DNA of 64,000 nucleotides. It comes from Acidobacteriaceae bacterium TAA 166 (GTDB taxonomy: Bacteria; Acidobacteriota; Terriglobia; Terriglobales; Acidobacteriaceae). This document shows positions 1-8,232 of this stretch, piece by piece (position 1 is the stretch's first letter; every line of letters begins with the position of its first letter). The notes under the pieces are model-generated. The model was not told the DNA's origin, did not search any database, and saw nothing but the letters and a program-made list of their open reading frames with translations. The translations under genes were made by a program, and so were the position numbers. Location of the stretch: positions 620,001 to 684,000 of the forward strand of contig ATWD01000002.1 of the NCBI GenBank assembly GCA_000421065.1. Direction: 5' to 3'.

Positions 1-9
1 ACATCTGAT

Positions 10-1425
10 GTGCTACCCTCCCAGCAACCCATGGAGATCGAAGCTATCCAGATTCAGGAGCAGCCCCAGACCGAGCTCCCACGCGTCCTGAACGCCACCC
101 ATGCCACCTCCATCGTGGTCGGCATCATCATCGGCAGCGGAATCTTCCTCGTCCCCCGCGAGATGATGGCCGCCGTCGGCTCCTCCGGCATGGTCTACCT
201 CGTCTGGATCGTCGGCGGCCTGCTCTCCCTCTTCGGAGCCATGACCTACGCCGAGATCGCCGCTCTCCGCCCCAAATACGGCGGCGAGTACGCCTTCCTC
301 CGCGAGGCCTACGGCGACCTCACCGGTTTCCTCTACATGTGGACCTGGATCACCGTCGCCAAGCCCGCCTCCATCGCCACCATCGCCGCCGGCCTCGCCC
401 GCGTCCTCGCCACCTTTCCCGTCTTCGCCTTCTTCGATCGACCCGCCCTCGGTCCTCTCCTCTGGAGCCAGGTCTTCGCCATCGTCATGACCTGGCTCAT
501 CACCGCGCTCAACATCGTCGGAACCCGCAGATCCGGCAACGTGCAGCTCGCCCTCACCTGGCTCAAGATCTTGCTCATCGTCATCATCGCCGGTGTCTGT
601 TTCGGATGGGGAGCCCACGCCCCGCAAGCCAGCTGGCACAACTTCGCCACAGCATTCTCAGAAGCCCGGGGAGGCTTCTCCGGCTTCATGATCGCGCTCA
701 TCGCCGCCCTCTGGGCCTACGACGGATGGAGCGACGTCACCCAGATGGCCGGCGAGATCCAGCAGCCCCAGCGCAGCCTTCCCCTCGCATTGATCGGCGG
801 AGTCGCCATCGTCGGCGGCCTCTACATGCTCACCAACGCCGCCATCCAGTACGTCATGCCCGCCGCTGCCATCGCCGCCGCCGATCGCCCCGCCGCCGAC
901 GCCCTCCGCCTCATCGCCGGCGCCTGGGGCGCGGGCCTCGTCTCCCTCGGCATGGCCGTCAGCATCTGCGCCACCTTCGTCGGCTCCACCCTCTCCGGAG
1001 CGCGCGTCCCCTTCGCCGCCGCGCACGACGGCCTCTTCTTCCGTCAGCTCGCCCACGTCCACCCGCGCTTCCAGACGCCCTCGACGGCGCTGGTCCTGCA
1101 AGCGGTCCTCAGCTCGCTTCTCCTGCTCGCAATAGGCCGTTTTCAGGCGCTCTTCTCGCTCGCCATCTTCGCCGAATGGTTCTTCTACGCACTCACCGCC
1201 AGCACTATCTTCGTCTTCCGCCGCCGCGTGCCCGCCGCCGAGCGCCCATACAGCCTCTGGGGATACCCCATCCTCCCCATCCTCTTCATCATCGCGGCCA
1301 TCGTGCTTCTGGTCTTCTCCTTCGCCGACCAGCCCCGCAACTCCATCCTCGGAACCACCATCATCCTGCTCGGTATCCCCGTCCACTACGCCTTTCAAAG
1401 CAGGCGGCGAGTCGTTTTGAAATAG
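10..1425 (+). CDS. APC-family amino acid permease
   Basis: This is an inner-membrane amino acid transporter of the APC superfamily, close to the LAT/y+LAT type, expected to take up or exchange amino acids. The protein is about 471 residues with roughly 12 hydrophobic segments. The family motif GSGIF is seen at about residues 42-46 in the first membrane helix, which follows a soluble N-terminal tail. The start is uncertain: a GTG at 10 lies almost at the window edge with the frame open upstream, and an ATG at 31 (MEIEAIQ) is an alternative. The substrate cannot be told from sequence. A palindromic repeat begins 9 bp after the stop. Family call is confident. Confidence 0.9.
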   Translation: MLPSQQPMEIEAIQIQEQPQTELPRVLNATHATSIVVGIIIGSGIFLVPREMMAAVGSSGMVYLVWIVGGLLSLFGAMTYAEIAALRPKYGGEYAFLREAYGDLTGFLYMWTWITVAKPASIATIAAGLARVLATFPVFAFFDRPALGPLLWSQVFAIVMTWLITALNIVGTRRSGNVQLALTWLKILLIVIIAGVCFGWGAHAPQASWHNFATAFSEARGGFSGFMIALIAALWAYDGWSDVTQMAGEIQQPQRSLPLALIGGVAIVGGLYMLTNAAIQYVMPAAAIAAADRPAADALRLIAGAWGAGLVSLGMAVSICATFVGSTLSGARVPFAAAHDGLFFRQLAHVHPRFQTPSTALVLQAVLSSLLLLAIGRFQALFSLAIFAEWFFYALTASTIFVFRRRVPAAERPYSLWGYPILPILFIIAAIVLLVFSFADQPRNSILGTTIILLGIPVHYAFQSRRRVVLK

Positions 1426-1434
1426 GAAAAAGAA

Positions 1435-1620
1435 GATGGCCTGCAGGCCGGGCCCACTGCGCGTGGAGCGCCCACTCCGTGGGGAACAATCCCCTTCGGG
1501 TCGAAGCTCCCGTTGGTCTCGGCAAAAATCTTCCCGAACCGAAGGGAGGCCCACGCCGAAGGCGATCACGCGTCACGAAGTGACCGCCCCACGCGGAGTG
1601 GGCCCGCACGGCAGCGCCTA
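1435..1620. repeat. Nested-palindrome element R1 (full form)
   Basis: Full copy of the main dispersed element. The left end carries GGCCTGC-GGCCGGGCCCACT and the right end its imperfect reverse complement, finishing in GGCAGCGCC. The centre holds CTCCCGTTGGT facing AAGGGAG. Inner mini-hairpins CCCAC-TCC-GTGGG and the GAA-loop partner are present. It starts 9 bp after the permease stop. The remaining 1621-1808 up to the glgA stop shows nothing recognisable. Confidence 0.8.
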
Positions 1621-1808
1621 TCCCCTGTCAAGCCCAAAATCCCGTCATCCACCACAAACCAAACAAGATCCCCGCCGCCGATTCACCCCGCCAAGTCCTT
1701 TAAAATAGAACCAGCAAGCCCAAAAAAGAGACCTGCTCAAAATCAAAAGTCCAGACCTAACCTCATTCGATACAAGACTTTGCGCAAAAAAGTACCAGGG
1801 AACCCCTG

Positions 1809-3257
1809 CTACAGCCGATTCTGAATCACCCGTTCATACACCCGCACATACTCCTCAGCCGGCTTCGTCCACGAAAAGTCCTGCGCCATCGCGCGCTGCA
1901 TCATCGACGTCCAGGCCGCCTTATCGCGGAAGGTCTCGAGCGCACGCTGAACCGCCTCAAGAAAAGCATTCGCGCTATACCCCCAGAACTTGAAGCCCGT
2001 TCCCCCGCCGTTCGGCTGCTCGTCCACCGAGTCCTGCAGCCCGCCCGTCGCACGAACCACCGGAATCGTCCCATACTTCAAGCTGTAGATCTGATTCAGC
2101 CCACCCGGCTCGTACCGCGAAGGCATCAGAAAGATATCCGCCCCCGCCTCGATCTTGTGCGCCATCACATTGTCGAACCGCACCTGCACCCGCACCTTGT
2201 TGGGATACCTCTCCGCCATCTCCGTCAACAAGCGCTCGTAGTACTCCTCGCCGTTGCCCAGCATCACCAGAACGACATCCTCCTGCATCAGCCGGTCCAT
2301 GATGTCGACGATGAAATCGATTCCCTTCTGAGTCGCAAACCGCGACACCACCCCCAGCACCGCCGCGCTCTCACTCACGCCTTCAAAGCCAAACGCATGC
2401 AGCAGGTCGCGCCTGCACTCTCGTTTGCCCTCTAGCTTGTCCTTCGAATAGTGCGCGGCAATATTGCGGTCAATCGCCGGATCCCACTCCGTATAATCCG
2501 CGCCATTCAGAATCCCGAACAGGTCGCCCGAGCGGCGCCTCAGCGTATCTTCCAGGCCGTTGCCGAACTCCGGAGTCTGAATCTCGCGAGCATACGTCTC
2601 GCTGACCGTCGTAATCGCGTCGGCATACACAATGCCGCCCTTCAGAAAGTTCACCTTGTCATACTGCTCCAGCTTGTCGAGCGTGAACATATCCCACGGC
2701 AGCAGCAGCGTCTCCATCGTGCGCGGAGGAAACCATCCCTGGTATCCGGCGTTATGGATCGTCAGCACCGCCGGAACCTTCTGGAAGACCGGATCGAAGT
2801 AGTAGATCGAGCGCAGCATCACTGCTGCCATCGCCGTCTGCCAGTCATGGACGTGGAAGACATCCGGAACCCCAAGCACCTTCGTCGCTTCGATCACCGC
2901 GCGGCAGAACGTCCCAAACCGCTCCGCATTATCCGGATAATCCCCCGAAGGCGTCGCGTAAAAGCTCTCACGATCGAACAGCTCCGGCAGATCCACGAAG
3001 TACATTTGCACCCCGTCCACCACCCCGCCATTCAGCACGCGCGCAAAGCGGTTGTACGAAGGAAACGGAATCGTAACGCTCGGCAAGGCCACCGCCGGAT
3101 TGTCGAACGCCTTCGCCACCTGGCGATAGTAAGGAAGAAAGACCTGCACCTTATGCCCCATCTTCACCAGCGTCTTCGGCAGAGCGCTGATCACATCCGC
3201 CAGCCCTCCCGTCTTCGCCCACGGAGCGCACTCCGATGCCGCAAACACAATATGCAT
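1809..3257 (-). CDS. glgA: Glycogen synthase (ADP-glucose)
   Basis: GlgA transfers glucose from ADP-glucose to the growing alpha-1,4-glucan chain in glycogen synthesis. The 482-residue length is typical for bacterial GT5 enzymes. The N-terminal ADP-glucose-binding motif KTGGLADV is at residues 15-22, and the C-terminal Rossmann domain has the EPGGLNQIYSLKYG loop near residue 380 followed by RATGGLQDSV, both GT5 signatures. The ATG at 3257 is preceded by a purine-rich GGAAAGGAAGAAGGA. No other glg genes lie nearby, so it is probably a single transcription unit, divergent from rsmA. Two palindromic repeats fill the gap between them. Confidence 0.97.
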   Translation of the reverse strand: MHIVFAASECAPWAKTGGLADVISALPKTLVKMGHKVQVFLPYYRQVAKAFDNPAVALPSVTIPFPSYNRFARVLNGGVVDGVQMYFVDLPELFDRESFYATPSGDYPDNAERFGTFCRAVIEATKVLGVPDVFHVHDWQTAMAAVMLRSIYYFDPVFQKVPAVLTIHNAGYQGWFPPRTMETLLLPWDMFTLDKLEQYDKVNFLKGGIVYADAITTVSETYAREIQTPEFGNGLEDTLRRRSGDLFGILNGADYTEWDPAIDRNIAAHYSKDKLEGKRECRRDLLHAFGFEGVSESAAVLGVVSRFATQKGIDFIVDIMDRLMQEDVVLVMLGNGEEYYERLLTEMAERYPNKVRVQVRFDNVMAHKIEAGADIFLMPSRYEPGGLNQIYSLKYGTIPVVRATGGLQDSVDEQPNGGGTGFKFWGYSANAFLEAVQRALETFRDKAAWTSMMQRAMAQDFSWTKPAEEYVRVYERVIQNRL

Positions 3258-3292
3258 GCCGTCCTTCTTCCTTTCCTCAACCGAACACTATC

Positions 3293-3399
3293 GCAATTTC
3301 CCTGAAGGTGTAGAGCGACAAAAAGCTGTTCACGTCGTTTTCTCCCCAGGAAAACGACATGGAATGATCTTACCCACGCCACAGCATCAGGGAAGTTGC
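3293..3399. repeat. Palindromic element P1 (family 2, copy 1)
   Basis: A 107-bp imperfect palindrome. Outer arms GCAATTTCCCTGA and TCAGGGAAGTTGC pair. The centre is a 9-bp perfect hairpin, GTCGTTTTC with GAAAACGAC, at 3334-3358. It lies in the divergent glgA/rsmA gap. Copy 2 is 53 bp downstream. Confidence 0.75.
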
Positions 3400-3451
3400 C
3401 CTAGTCTATACAAAGAGATGCAGAAAACGATGAGAACGATCCCGACTCATG

Positions 3452-3559
3452 GCAGTTCGCCTGAAGGTGTAGAGCGAGCCGAGATGGTTTGCGCCGTTTT
3501 CTCTCAAGGAAAACGGCACTCGGCAATCTTCAGCCGAGTCACCGCATCAGGAGAACTGC
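3452..3559. repeat. Palindromic element P2 (family 2, copy 2)
   Basis: A 108-bp copy of P1. Outer arms GCAGTTCGCCTGA and TCAGGAGAACTGC pair, with inner hairpin GCCGTTTTC/GAAAACGGC at 3493-3517. Both the outer and inner stems differ from copy 1 by paired changes that keep the stem. A further hairpin ACTCGGC/GCCGAGT occurs only here. The right arm contains AGGAGA, the likely ribosome binding site of rsmA. Confidence 0.75.
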
Positions 3560-3560
3560 T

Positions 3561-4349
3561 CTGAAACGCAAGCCCAAACTAGGACAGAACTTCCTCATCG
3601 ACGACCGCGCCCGCCACACCATCGCCGACGCCCTCGGCGACATCCGCCACCGCACCGTCATCGAGATCGGTCCCGGCCACGGCGCCATCACCGAGATCCT
3701 CGCTCCCCGAGCCGGCCGCCTCATCGCGCTCGAGCTCGACCGCGAGCTCGCCCCTGCCCTCGCCCAACGCTTCGCCGCCAGCCCCAACGTCCAGGTCATC
3801 GAGACCGACGTCCTCAAAGCCGACCTCTCCCAGCTCATCCCCGCCGGCGAGACCGCCGACGTCATCGGCAATCTCCCCTACTACATCACCTCCGACATCC
3901 TCCTCCAGCTCTTCCGTGCGGGCGCCCAGGGACTCCTCTCCCGCGCCATCGTCATGATGCAGCGCGAGGTCGCCGACCGCGTCGCTGCCTCTCCCGGCGT
4001 CCGCGACTACGGCCTGCTCTCAGCCACCGCGCAGATGAATGCCCAGGTCGAGAATCTCTTCACTCTCCCGCCGTCGTCCTTCTCGCCGCCACCGGAGGTC
4101 CACTCCACCGTTCTCCGCCTTCACTTCGCCCCGCGCTTCAAGGCCCTCAACGTCGACCCCGAAGGCTTCGACCGCTTCCTCAAGCAAAGTTTCGCGCAAA
4201 AGCGCAAGACCCTCGAGAACAACCTGCGCGCTGCAGGCTACCCAGCCCCCGCGCTCGCTGCCGCATGGCCCGCCTCCATCCCCCGCCAGGCCCGCGCCGA
4301 ATCCCTCTCCCTCGAGGACATGGCCGAGTTCTACCGAGCCATTACCTAG
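3561..4349 (+). CDS. rsmA: 16S rRNA (adenine1518/1519-N6)-dimethyltransferase
   Basis: RsmA/KsgA dimethylates two adenines near the 3' end of 16S rRNA during small-subunit maturation. The frame shows the family N-terminus KRKPKLGQNFLID, SAM motif I (VIEIGPGHGAIT, about residues 33-44) and the NLPYYI catalytic motif near residue 103. At 262 residues it matches the family. Conservation starts exactly at the CTG at 3561, and AGGAGA ends 6 bases before it, so CTG is the probable start. The nearest standard upstream start (3489) would add 24 unrelated residues encoded by a palindromic repeat. The gene stands alone and its stop is followed by a compact R-type repeat. Confidence 0.95.
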   Translation: MKRKPKLGQNFLIDDRARHTIADALGDIRHRTVIEIGPGHGAITEILAPRAGRLIALELDRELAPALAQRFAASPNVQVIETDVLKADLSQLIPAGETADVIGNLPYYITSDILLQLFRAGAQGLLSRAIVMMQREVADRVAASPGVRDYGLLSATAQMNAQVENLFTLPPSSFSPPPEVHSTVLRLHFAPRFKALNVDPEGFDRFLKQSFAQKRKTLENNLRAAGYPAPALAAAWPASIPRQARAESLSLEDMAEFYRAIT

Positions 4350-4356
4350 GTGAAAA

Positions 4357-4396
4357 ACAGGCGCTCCACGCGCAGTGGGCCCGCGCGGCAGCGCTC
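4357..4396. repeat. Nested-palindrome element R2 (compact form)
   Basis: About 40 bp holding only the element ends: ACAGGCGCT, then CCACGCGCAGTGGGCCC and GCGCGGCAGCGC. The interior of the full form is missing. It begins 7 bp after the rsmA stop and lies just before the 3' end of the convergent pectate-lyase-fold gene. Confidence 0.6.
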
Positions 4397-4405
4397 GGCT
4401 TGTTA

Positions 4406-5650
4406 CTAGTTACACCGGCAGGCCCCCTTCGAGTCCACCGCACTCGAACAAAACCCCATCACCATCGGAGGCCCCGCCGACTTCACGCAAGCAATATGCC
4501 CCTCCATCAGCGCCTCTCCCCGCTGAATCTCCATCTCTCCCACCGGAGGCCTGTTCGTGCTGTCATAGCTGATATCGATCTTCGACTGATGCGGATTCTC
4601 TACCCTGTAAGGCCACTCCGCCGTAAAGTTCCCATCCGGCAGCTTCCCCCGATAACTCGTCACCTTATCGCCCAGAAACACCCCGCCCGTCCCCTGAATC
4701 ACAAACCCACTCTTCTTCCGCGATGACGCCGCAGGATTCTTCTGCGCATATCCATCCGAGTCCGACACGCAGCCTATAAATTCATTATTCGTGCCCGCAT
4801 CCAGAAATCCATTCGTGTAGTTATCCTCCGTCTCAATCGCAGTCAGAATATTCCGCGAGCCTGAAACATAAACCGCGGCCTCCTTATCATCGCCCCAACC
4901 ATTCCAGATCACTTCGCCCGAGCTGAAGCGATTATTAGCATTCGCGACACGAACCCCCGCCGTCCCATTCTGTTCAATCTCGAAGTTAGAAAATCCGCTG
5001 TTCGTTCCCTGCGTATAGATCCCATAAACACCATTGTGATAGACATAAAAGTTATCGAAGAACAGCATGTAGTTATAAAGATTGATATGAATCCCATCCC
5101 CTGAGCAGTTCGAGAACATCACCTCTTCGATATGTCCCCACTTCTGCGCATTCACAGCGGCAGCCTGCTTATTCGAGGTATTCCACTCTGCCGGCGAAAT
5201 CGGCGTAGTTCCCGTAGCAAAGCAGTTGCCACGACCACCCCTCGATAAGTTCCCATCCAAAGTAAGTCCATACAAACTGAAGTTGAAAGCATCCACCGGA
5301 AGAGTAACTACATCGGCCTTCGCGTGCGGCTTGAGCTTAATCACCGAAGTAGCCCATCCATCTCCCTTCATATGAACAAACGGCCTCAGAGTAACTCCGC
5401 TCGTGATGTAGATCCCAGAAGGAAAATAAAGAACGCATCCATTCTTCGGAAATGCGCGCGTGACACAAGCATTCATCGCAGAGTTGATCGCTGCCGTATC
5501 ATCGCTCACGCCATCTCCTGTAGCCCCAAAGTCCATCACGCTCAGGACCGACGATCTCGTGGCCTCCTGCGCATGAATCAAGCCACAAGCCAGCGCGACA
5601 AATACGGCAACAGCAGCCCGCTTCACATCCTTCTTTTTCACGCACACCAC
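4406..5650 (-). CDS. Secreted pectate-lyase-superfamily beta-helix protein
   Basis: Predicted exported right-handed parallel beta-helix protein of the pectate lyase superfamily (PF12708-like), about 414 residues. A basic N-terminus and hydrophobic stretch end in HAQ near residue 28, a signal peptide. The family opening FGATGDGVSDDTAAIN is at residues 41-56, followed by repeated strand-turn segments such as SLYGLTLDGN and GIYTQGTNSGFSNFEIEQNG. The substrate is unknown: related folds occur in polysaccharide lyases, hydrolases and phage tail spikes, and no catalytic residues can be assigned by eye. The start is one of several GTG codons (5650 is the longest). Its coding sequence is visibly poorer in GC than its neighbours, which hints at later acquisition. 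Confidence 0.82.
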   Translation of the reverse strand: MVCVKKKDVKRAAVAVFVALACGLIHAQEATRSSVLSVMDFGATGDGVSDDTAAINSAMNACVTRAFPKNGCVLYFPSGIYITSGVTLRPFVHMKGDGWATSVIKLKPHAKADVVTLPVDAFNFSLYGLTLDGNLSRGGRGNCFATGTTPISPAEWNTSNKQAAAVNAQKWGHIEEVMFSNCSGDGIHINLYNYMLFFDNFYVYHNGVYGIYTQGTNSGFSNFEIEQNGTAGVRVANANNRFSSGEVIWNGWGDDKEAAVYVSGSRNILTAIETEDNYTNGFLDAGTNNEFIGCVSDSDGYAQKNPAASSRKKSGFVIQGTGGVFLGDKVTSYRGKLPDGNFTAEWPYRVENPHQSKIDISYDSTNRPPVGEMEIQRGEALMEGHIACVKSAGPPMVMGFCSSAVDSKGACRCN

Positions 5651-5755
5651 CGCCAGCTCAAGCCTACTTCCGGCTCAAAGCCGGCAATGTCATCAGAATG
5701 TTATGAGTTTGTGCGCTTCTTGTTTACAAAGAGAAGGTTTCCATGGAAGAAAGAC

Positions 5756-5944
5756 GATGGCCTGCCGGCCGGGCCCACTGCGCGTGGGGCGGTCATTTCG
5801 TGACGCGTAGTGGGCCTTCGGCGTGAGGCTCCCGTTGGTCGTTTGCGAAGATGTTTGCGCCGAACCGAAGGGAGGCCCTGGGCGAAGCGGTACACGCGTC
5901 ACGAAGTGACCGCCGCCCGCGTAGGGCGCCCGCGCGGCAGCGCT
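5756..5944. repeat. Nested-palindrome element R3 (full form)
   Basis: Full copy starting GATGGCCTGCCGGCCGGGCC and ending GCGCGGCAGCGCT. The long inverted arms carry GGCGGTCATTTCGTGACGCG opposite CGCGTCACGAAGTGACCGCC. The central segment from CTCCCGTTGGTCG to CGAACCGAAGGGAG is nearly identical to the reverse complement of that in R11 at 25.5 kb. The last bases overlap the TAG stop of the next gene. Confidence 0.82.
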
Positions 5945-6629
5945 ATCTCTGAGCTTCCGTCCGGGCCAGCAGCTTCGCCGCATGCTCCCTTACCCTCTGG
6001 ATCAGCTCCTCATCCGCGATGATCGACTTCAGCGCCGGAGCAATATTTCCCAGCTCCAGCGCTCTCTTCTCCTCCACCTCGCGGTCCAGAGCATCTATCT
6101 CCGAGTACAAACCCAGCCTGTCGAAGCGATGCATAAACTCCAGCTTCCGCCCCTCGTCCATCGTGAAAGCGATCGCCTGAAATATCTCCGTCAGCTGTGC
6201 AATACTCTTGTTCTCCGAGTAGTTGTAAGCGCACGATCCCCTGCCGTCCGGCCCCGTGTAGCTCAGAACCTTCTGCCCCGTATTGGCGATATTTTTTGCC
6301 TTCGAGGCGCATTCCATATTGAATCGATCCAGCGACCGCGCCGTCTTGAAGAGCATCTCCGTCGTGGACTGGCTGACCTGAATCGGACGATTGACCGGCG
6401 GAGGAGCAACCGTCGCCGCCTGCCCCATCCCACTACTCACCGACGCCACCTGCGCCTGGTACGTTCCTGCCCCATCCTCGCGCACCACCATGCTGAACTT
6501 CGGCACCGGCACGCCGACACGCTCAAAATCGAACCGCACCTGCGCTGCCGCAGAGTCCGCCGCAGCCTGCGGCGCGGCCTGTGCCCACGCACCCGTCGAC
6601 AGAGCGAACACCAGCAGGAGCGCCCTCAT
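5943..6629 (-). CDS. Exported protein of unknown function
   Basis: I do not recognise this 228-residue protein. Residues 1-16 form a signal peptide (MRALLLVFALSTGAWA). The mature part has an acidic, helix-rich C-terminal half (DALDREVEEKRALELGN) that could be coiled. Two cysteines, in MECASK and GSCAYNY, may form a disulfide after export. Its ATG overlaps the ruvC stop in an ATGA arrangement, so it is translationally coupled to ruvC and probably in the same operon. The TAG stop lies on the edge of repeat R3. The gene is real judging by codon use and coupling, but the function is open. Confidence 0.75.
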   Translation of the reverse strand: MRALLLVFALSTGAWAQAAPQAAADSAAAQVRFDFERVGVPVPKFSMVVREDGAGTYQAQVASVSSGMGQAATVAPPPVNRPIQVSQSTTEMLFKTARSLDRFNMECASKAKNIANTGQKVLSYTGPDGRGSCAYNYSENKSIAQLTEIFQAIAFTMDEGRKLEFMHRFDRLGLYSEIDALDREVEEKRALELGNIAPALKSIIADEELIQRVREHAAKLLARTEAQR

Positions 6630-7135
6630 CGCATCGCTCCCTGAGCCGTCAACGTCTGTGCCGTATGAATATGGCAGATCGCAATGGCCAGCGCATCGGC
6701 CGCATCAGCAGAGTCCGGAGCCGCATCCAGCTCCAGCAGCCGCGTCACCATAAACTGCACTTGCTCCTTGGCCGCCAGCCCATACCCCACCACCGAGCTT
6801 TTGATCTTCAGCGGAGCATACTCGACGACCTCCAGCCCCACACTCGCCGCCGCCAGCATCGCCACCCCGCGCACCTGTCCCAGCTTCAACGCCGATTTCG
6901 CATTTGCCGAGAAAAAAACCTCTTCGATCGCCACCACATCCGGCCCATGCAGCGACATCGCAGCCATCAGCTCCGCATACACCTGCGTCAGCCGCTGCGG
7001 AGTCTTCCCCTTCTTATTCAACCGGATCGTCCCCGCCGCCACATGTTGTAAACGCGGCGTCCGCGCCTCGTAATCCACCGCAACCACACCGTAGCCGGTG
7101 AACTCCGTCCCGCAGTCGATCCCGAAGACGCGCAT
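6626..7135 (-). CDS. ruvC: Crossover junction endodeoxyribonuclease RuvC
   Basis: RuvC is the Holliday junction resolvase that cuts junctions bound by RuvAB. The 169-residue protein starts MRVFGIDCGTEFTGYG with the first catalytic Asp at residue 7. Glu 71/72 in AIEEVFF and the C-terminal aspartates in DSADAADALA (about 141-148) complete the acidic active site. The ATG at 7135 fits the family start; a TTG two codons upstream is less likely. ruvA and ruvB are not adjacent. It lies between thiG upstream and the exported protein gene that overlaps its stop. Confidence 0.96.
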   Translation of the reverse strand: MRVFGIDCGTEFTGYGVVAVDYEARTPRLQHVAAGTIRLNKKGKTPQRLTQVYAELMAAMSLHGPDVVAIEEVFFSANAKSALKLGQVRGVAMLAAASVGLEVVEYAPLKIKSSVVGYGLAAKEQVQFMVTRLLELDAAPDSADAADALAIAICHIHTAQTLTAQGAMR

Positions 7136-7239
7136 GGGCAAAGTTTACTTCATCCCCCAGTCAACGCCGATATCCAGGTAGAGGCCAAGCGATGCCGCGC
7201 AGGCCTGCTGAGCTCGGACAGGAGGCCACAAGCCTTCGA

Positions 7240-8019
7240 CTACCGCGAGATTCCCTCAAGCGGCGAGCTAGCCGTCGCATACAGCTTCCTCGGCATCCTT
7301 CCCGCAAGATAAGCCTGTCGCCCCGCCAACACCGCATGCTGCATCGCCTCGGCCATCAGCAGAGGGTCCTTCGCCTGCGCGATCGCCGTATTCATCAGCA
7401 CGCCGTCAAAGCCCAGCTCCATCGCCACCGTAGCGTCCGAGGCCGTTCCCACACCCGCATCCACGATCAACGGAACCTCTGTAATCAACTCGCGCAGAAT
7501 CCTTAGATTCGCCGTATTCTGCAATCCCAGCCCGCTCCCAATCGGAGCTCCCAGCGGCATCACCGCCGCCGCTCCGGCATCGATCAGGCGCTTCGCAAAC
7601 ACAATGTCATCCGACGTATACGGAAGGACCGTAAACCCTTCCTTCACCAGCACCCGCGTCGCCTCAAGCGTTGCATGAACATCCGGATAAAGCGTCGCCC
7701 GATCGCCAATCACTTCGATCTTCACCCAGTCCGAAAGCCCCACCTCGCGCCCCAGCCGAGCCGCGCGAATCGCCTCCTCTGCCGTGTAACAACCCGCCGT
7801 ATTCGGCAGCAGGAAGTAGCGCTCGGGATCGATGTAATCCAGCAGCGACTCGGTCGAGCGGTCCAGGTTCACTCTCCGCACCGCCACCGTCACCATCTCC
7901 GCTCCCGAGGCCTCGATCGCGGCCTGCGTCTCCGGACCATCCTTGTACTTGCCCGTTCCCACAATCAACCGCGACTGAAAGGCTCTTCCCGCAATAACTA
8001 GAGGTGTCATACCGTCCAT
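7240..8019 (-). CDS. thiG: Thiazole synthase
   Basis: ThiG builds the thiazole phosphate of thiamine from deoxyxylulose phosphate, dehydroglycine and ThiS thiocarboxylate. The TIM-barrel protein of about 259 residues has the family start (PLVIAGRAFQSRLIVGTGKY), the Schiff-base lysine in DWVKIEVIGD near residue 101, and the phosphate-binding GAPIGSGLG and DAGVGTASDA loops. Family homology begins at MDGMTPLV (8019) or MTPLV (8010). The frame is open to 8133, but that extension contains a strong hairpin and is probably leader. No thiS, thiH/thiO or thiE lies in the window. A TPP riboswitch was looked for upstream and not found. Confidence 0.96.
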   Translation of the reverse strand: MDGMTPLVIAGRAFQSRLIVGTGKYKDGPETQAAIEASGAEMVTVAVRRVNLDRSTESLLDYIDPERYFLLPNTAGCYTAEEAIRAARLGREVGLSDWVKIEVIGDRATLYPDVHATLEATRVLVKEGFTVLPYTSDDIVFAKRLIDAGAAAVMPLGAPIGSGLGLQNTANLRILRELITEVPLIVDAGVGTASDATVAMELGFDGVLMNTAIAQAKDPLLMAEAMQHAVLAGRQAYLAGRMPRKLYATASSPLEGISR

Positions 8020-8034
8020 TCTAAGACCAAATGC

Positions 8035-8070
8035 CGACGGCCCGCGCTCCTTGAGGAACGCGGGCCGTCG
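8035..8070 (-). promoter_or_regulatory. Strong GC hairpin in the thiG leader
   Basis: A perfect 12-bp inverted repeat, CGACGGCCCGCG with CGCGGGCCGTCG, plus an inner TCC/GGA extension. On the thiG strand it lies about 15 bases before the start and is followed by a weak U-tract. It could be a terminator for the short upstream transcript, an attenuator, or a block to ribosome access. Confidence 0.55.
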
Positions 8071-8178
8071 TCGGTGAACTGTTGAGATTGACCTGAGGCG
8101 TCCATGCCTGGACTCACCTCGGCGGATATGCATTCAGCGTATTTCTGAAGAATCGCCAAGACCAAGAGCAAGGACGCT

Positions 8179-8232
8179 CTAAGCCTCAGTCACCTCACGT
8201 ACATCGATCGAACTCGAACTGTCAGATTTCAT
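8179..8232 (-). CDS. Candidate 17-residue peptide ORF with extreme Shine-Dalgarno
   Basis: A very short frame, MKSDSSSSIDVREVTEA, follows AAAGGAGG by 12 bases. An in-frame ATG at 8244 would give 21 residues (MIQP added) but touches the ribosome-binding sequence. The region 8234-8253 is complementary over about 19 bases to the typical 3' end of 16S rRNA with one extra base. The peptide is serine-rich and acidic and resembles no family I know. It could be a leader peptide for thiG, a small protein, or chance. Nothing else gene-like was seen in 8020-8416. Confidence 0.35.
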   Translation of the reverse strand: MKSDSSSSIDVREVTEA

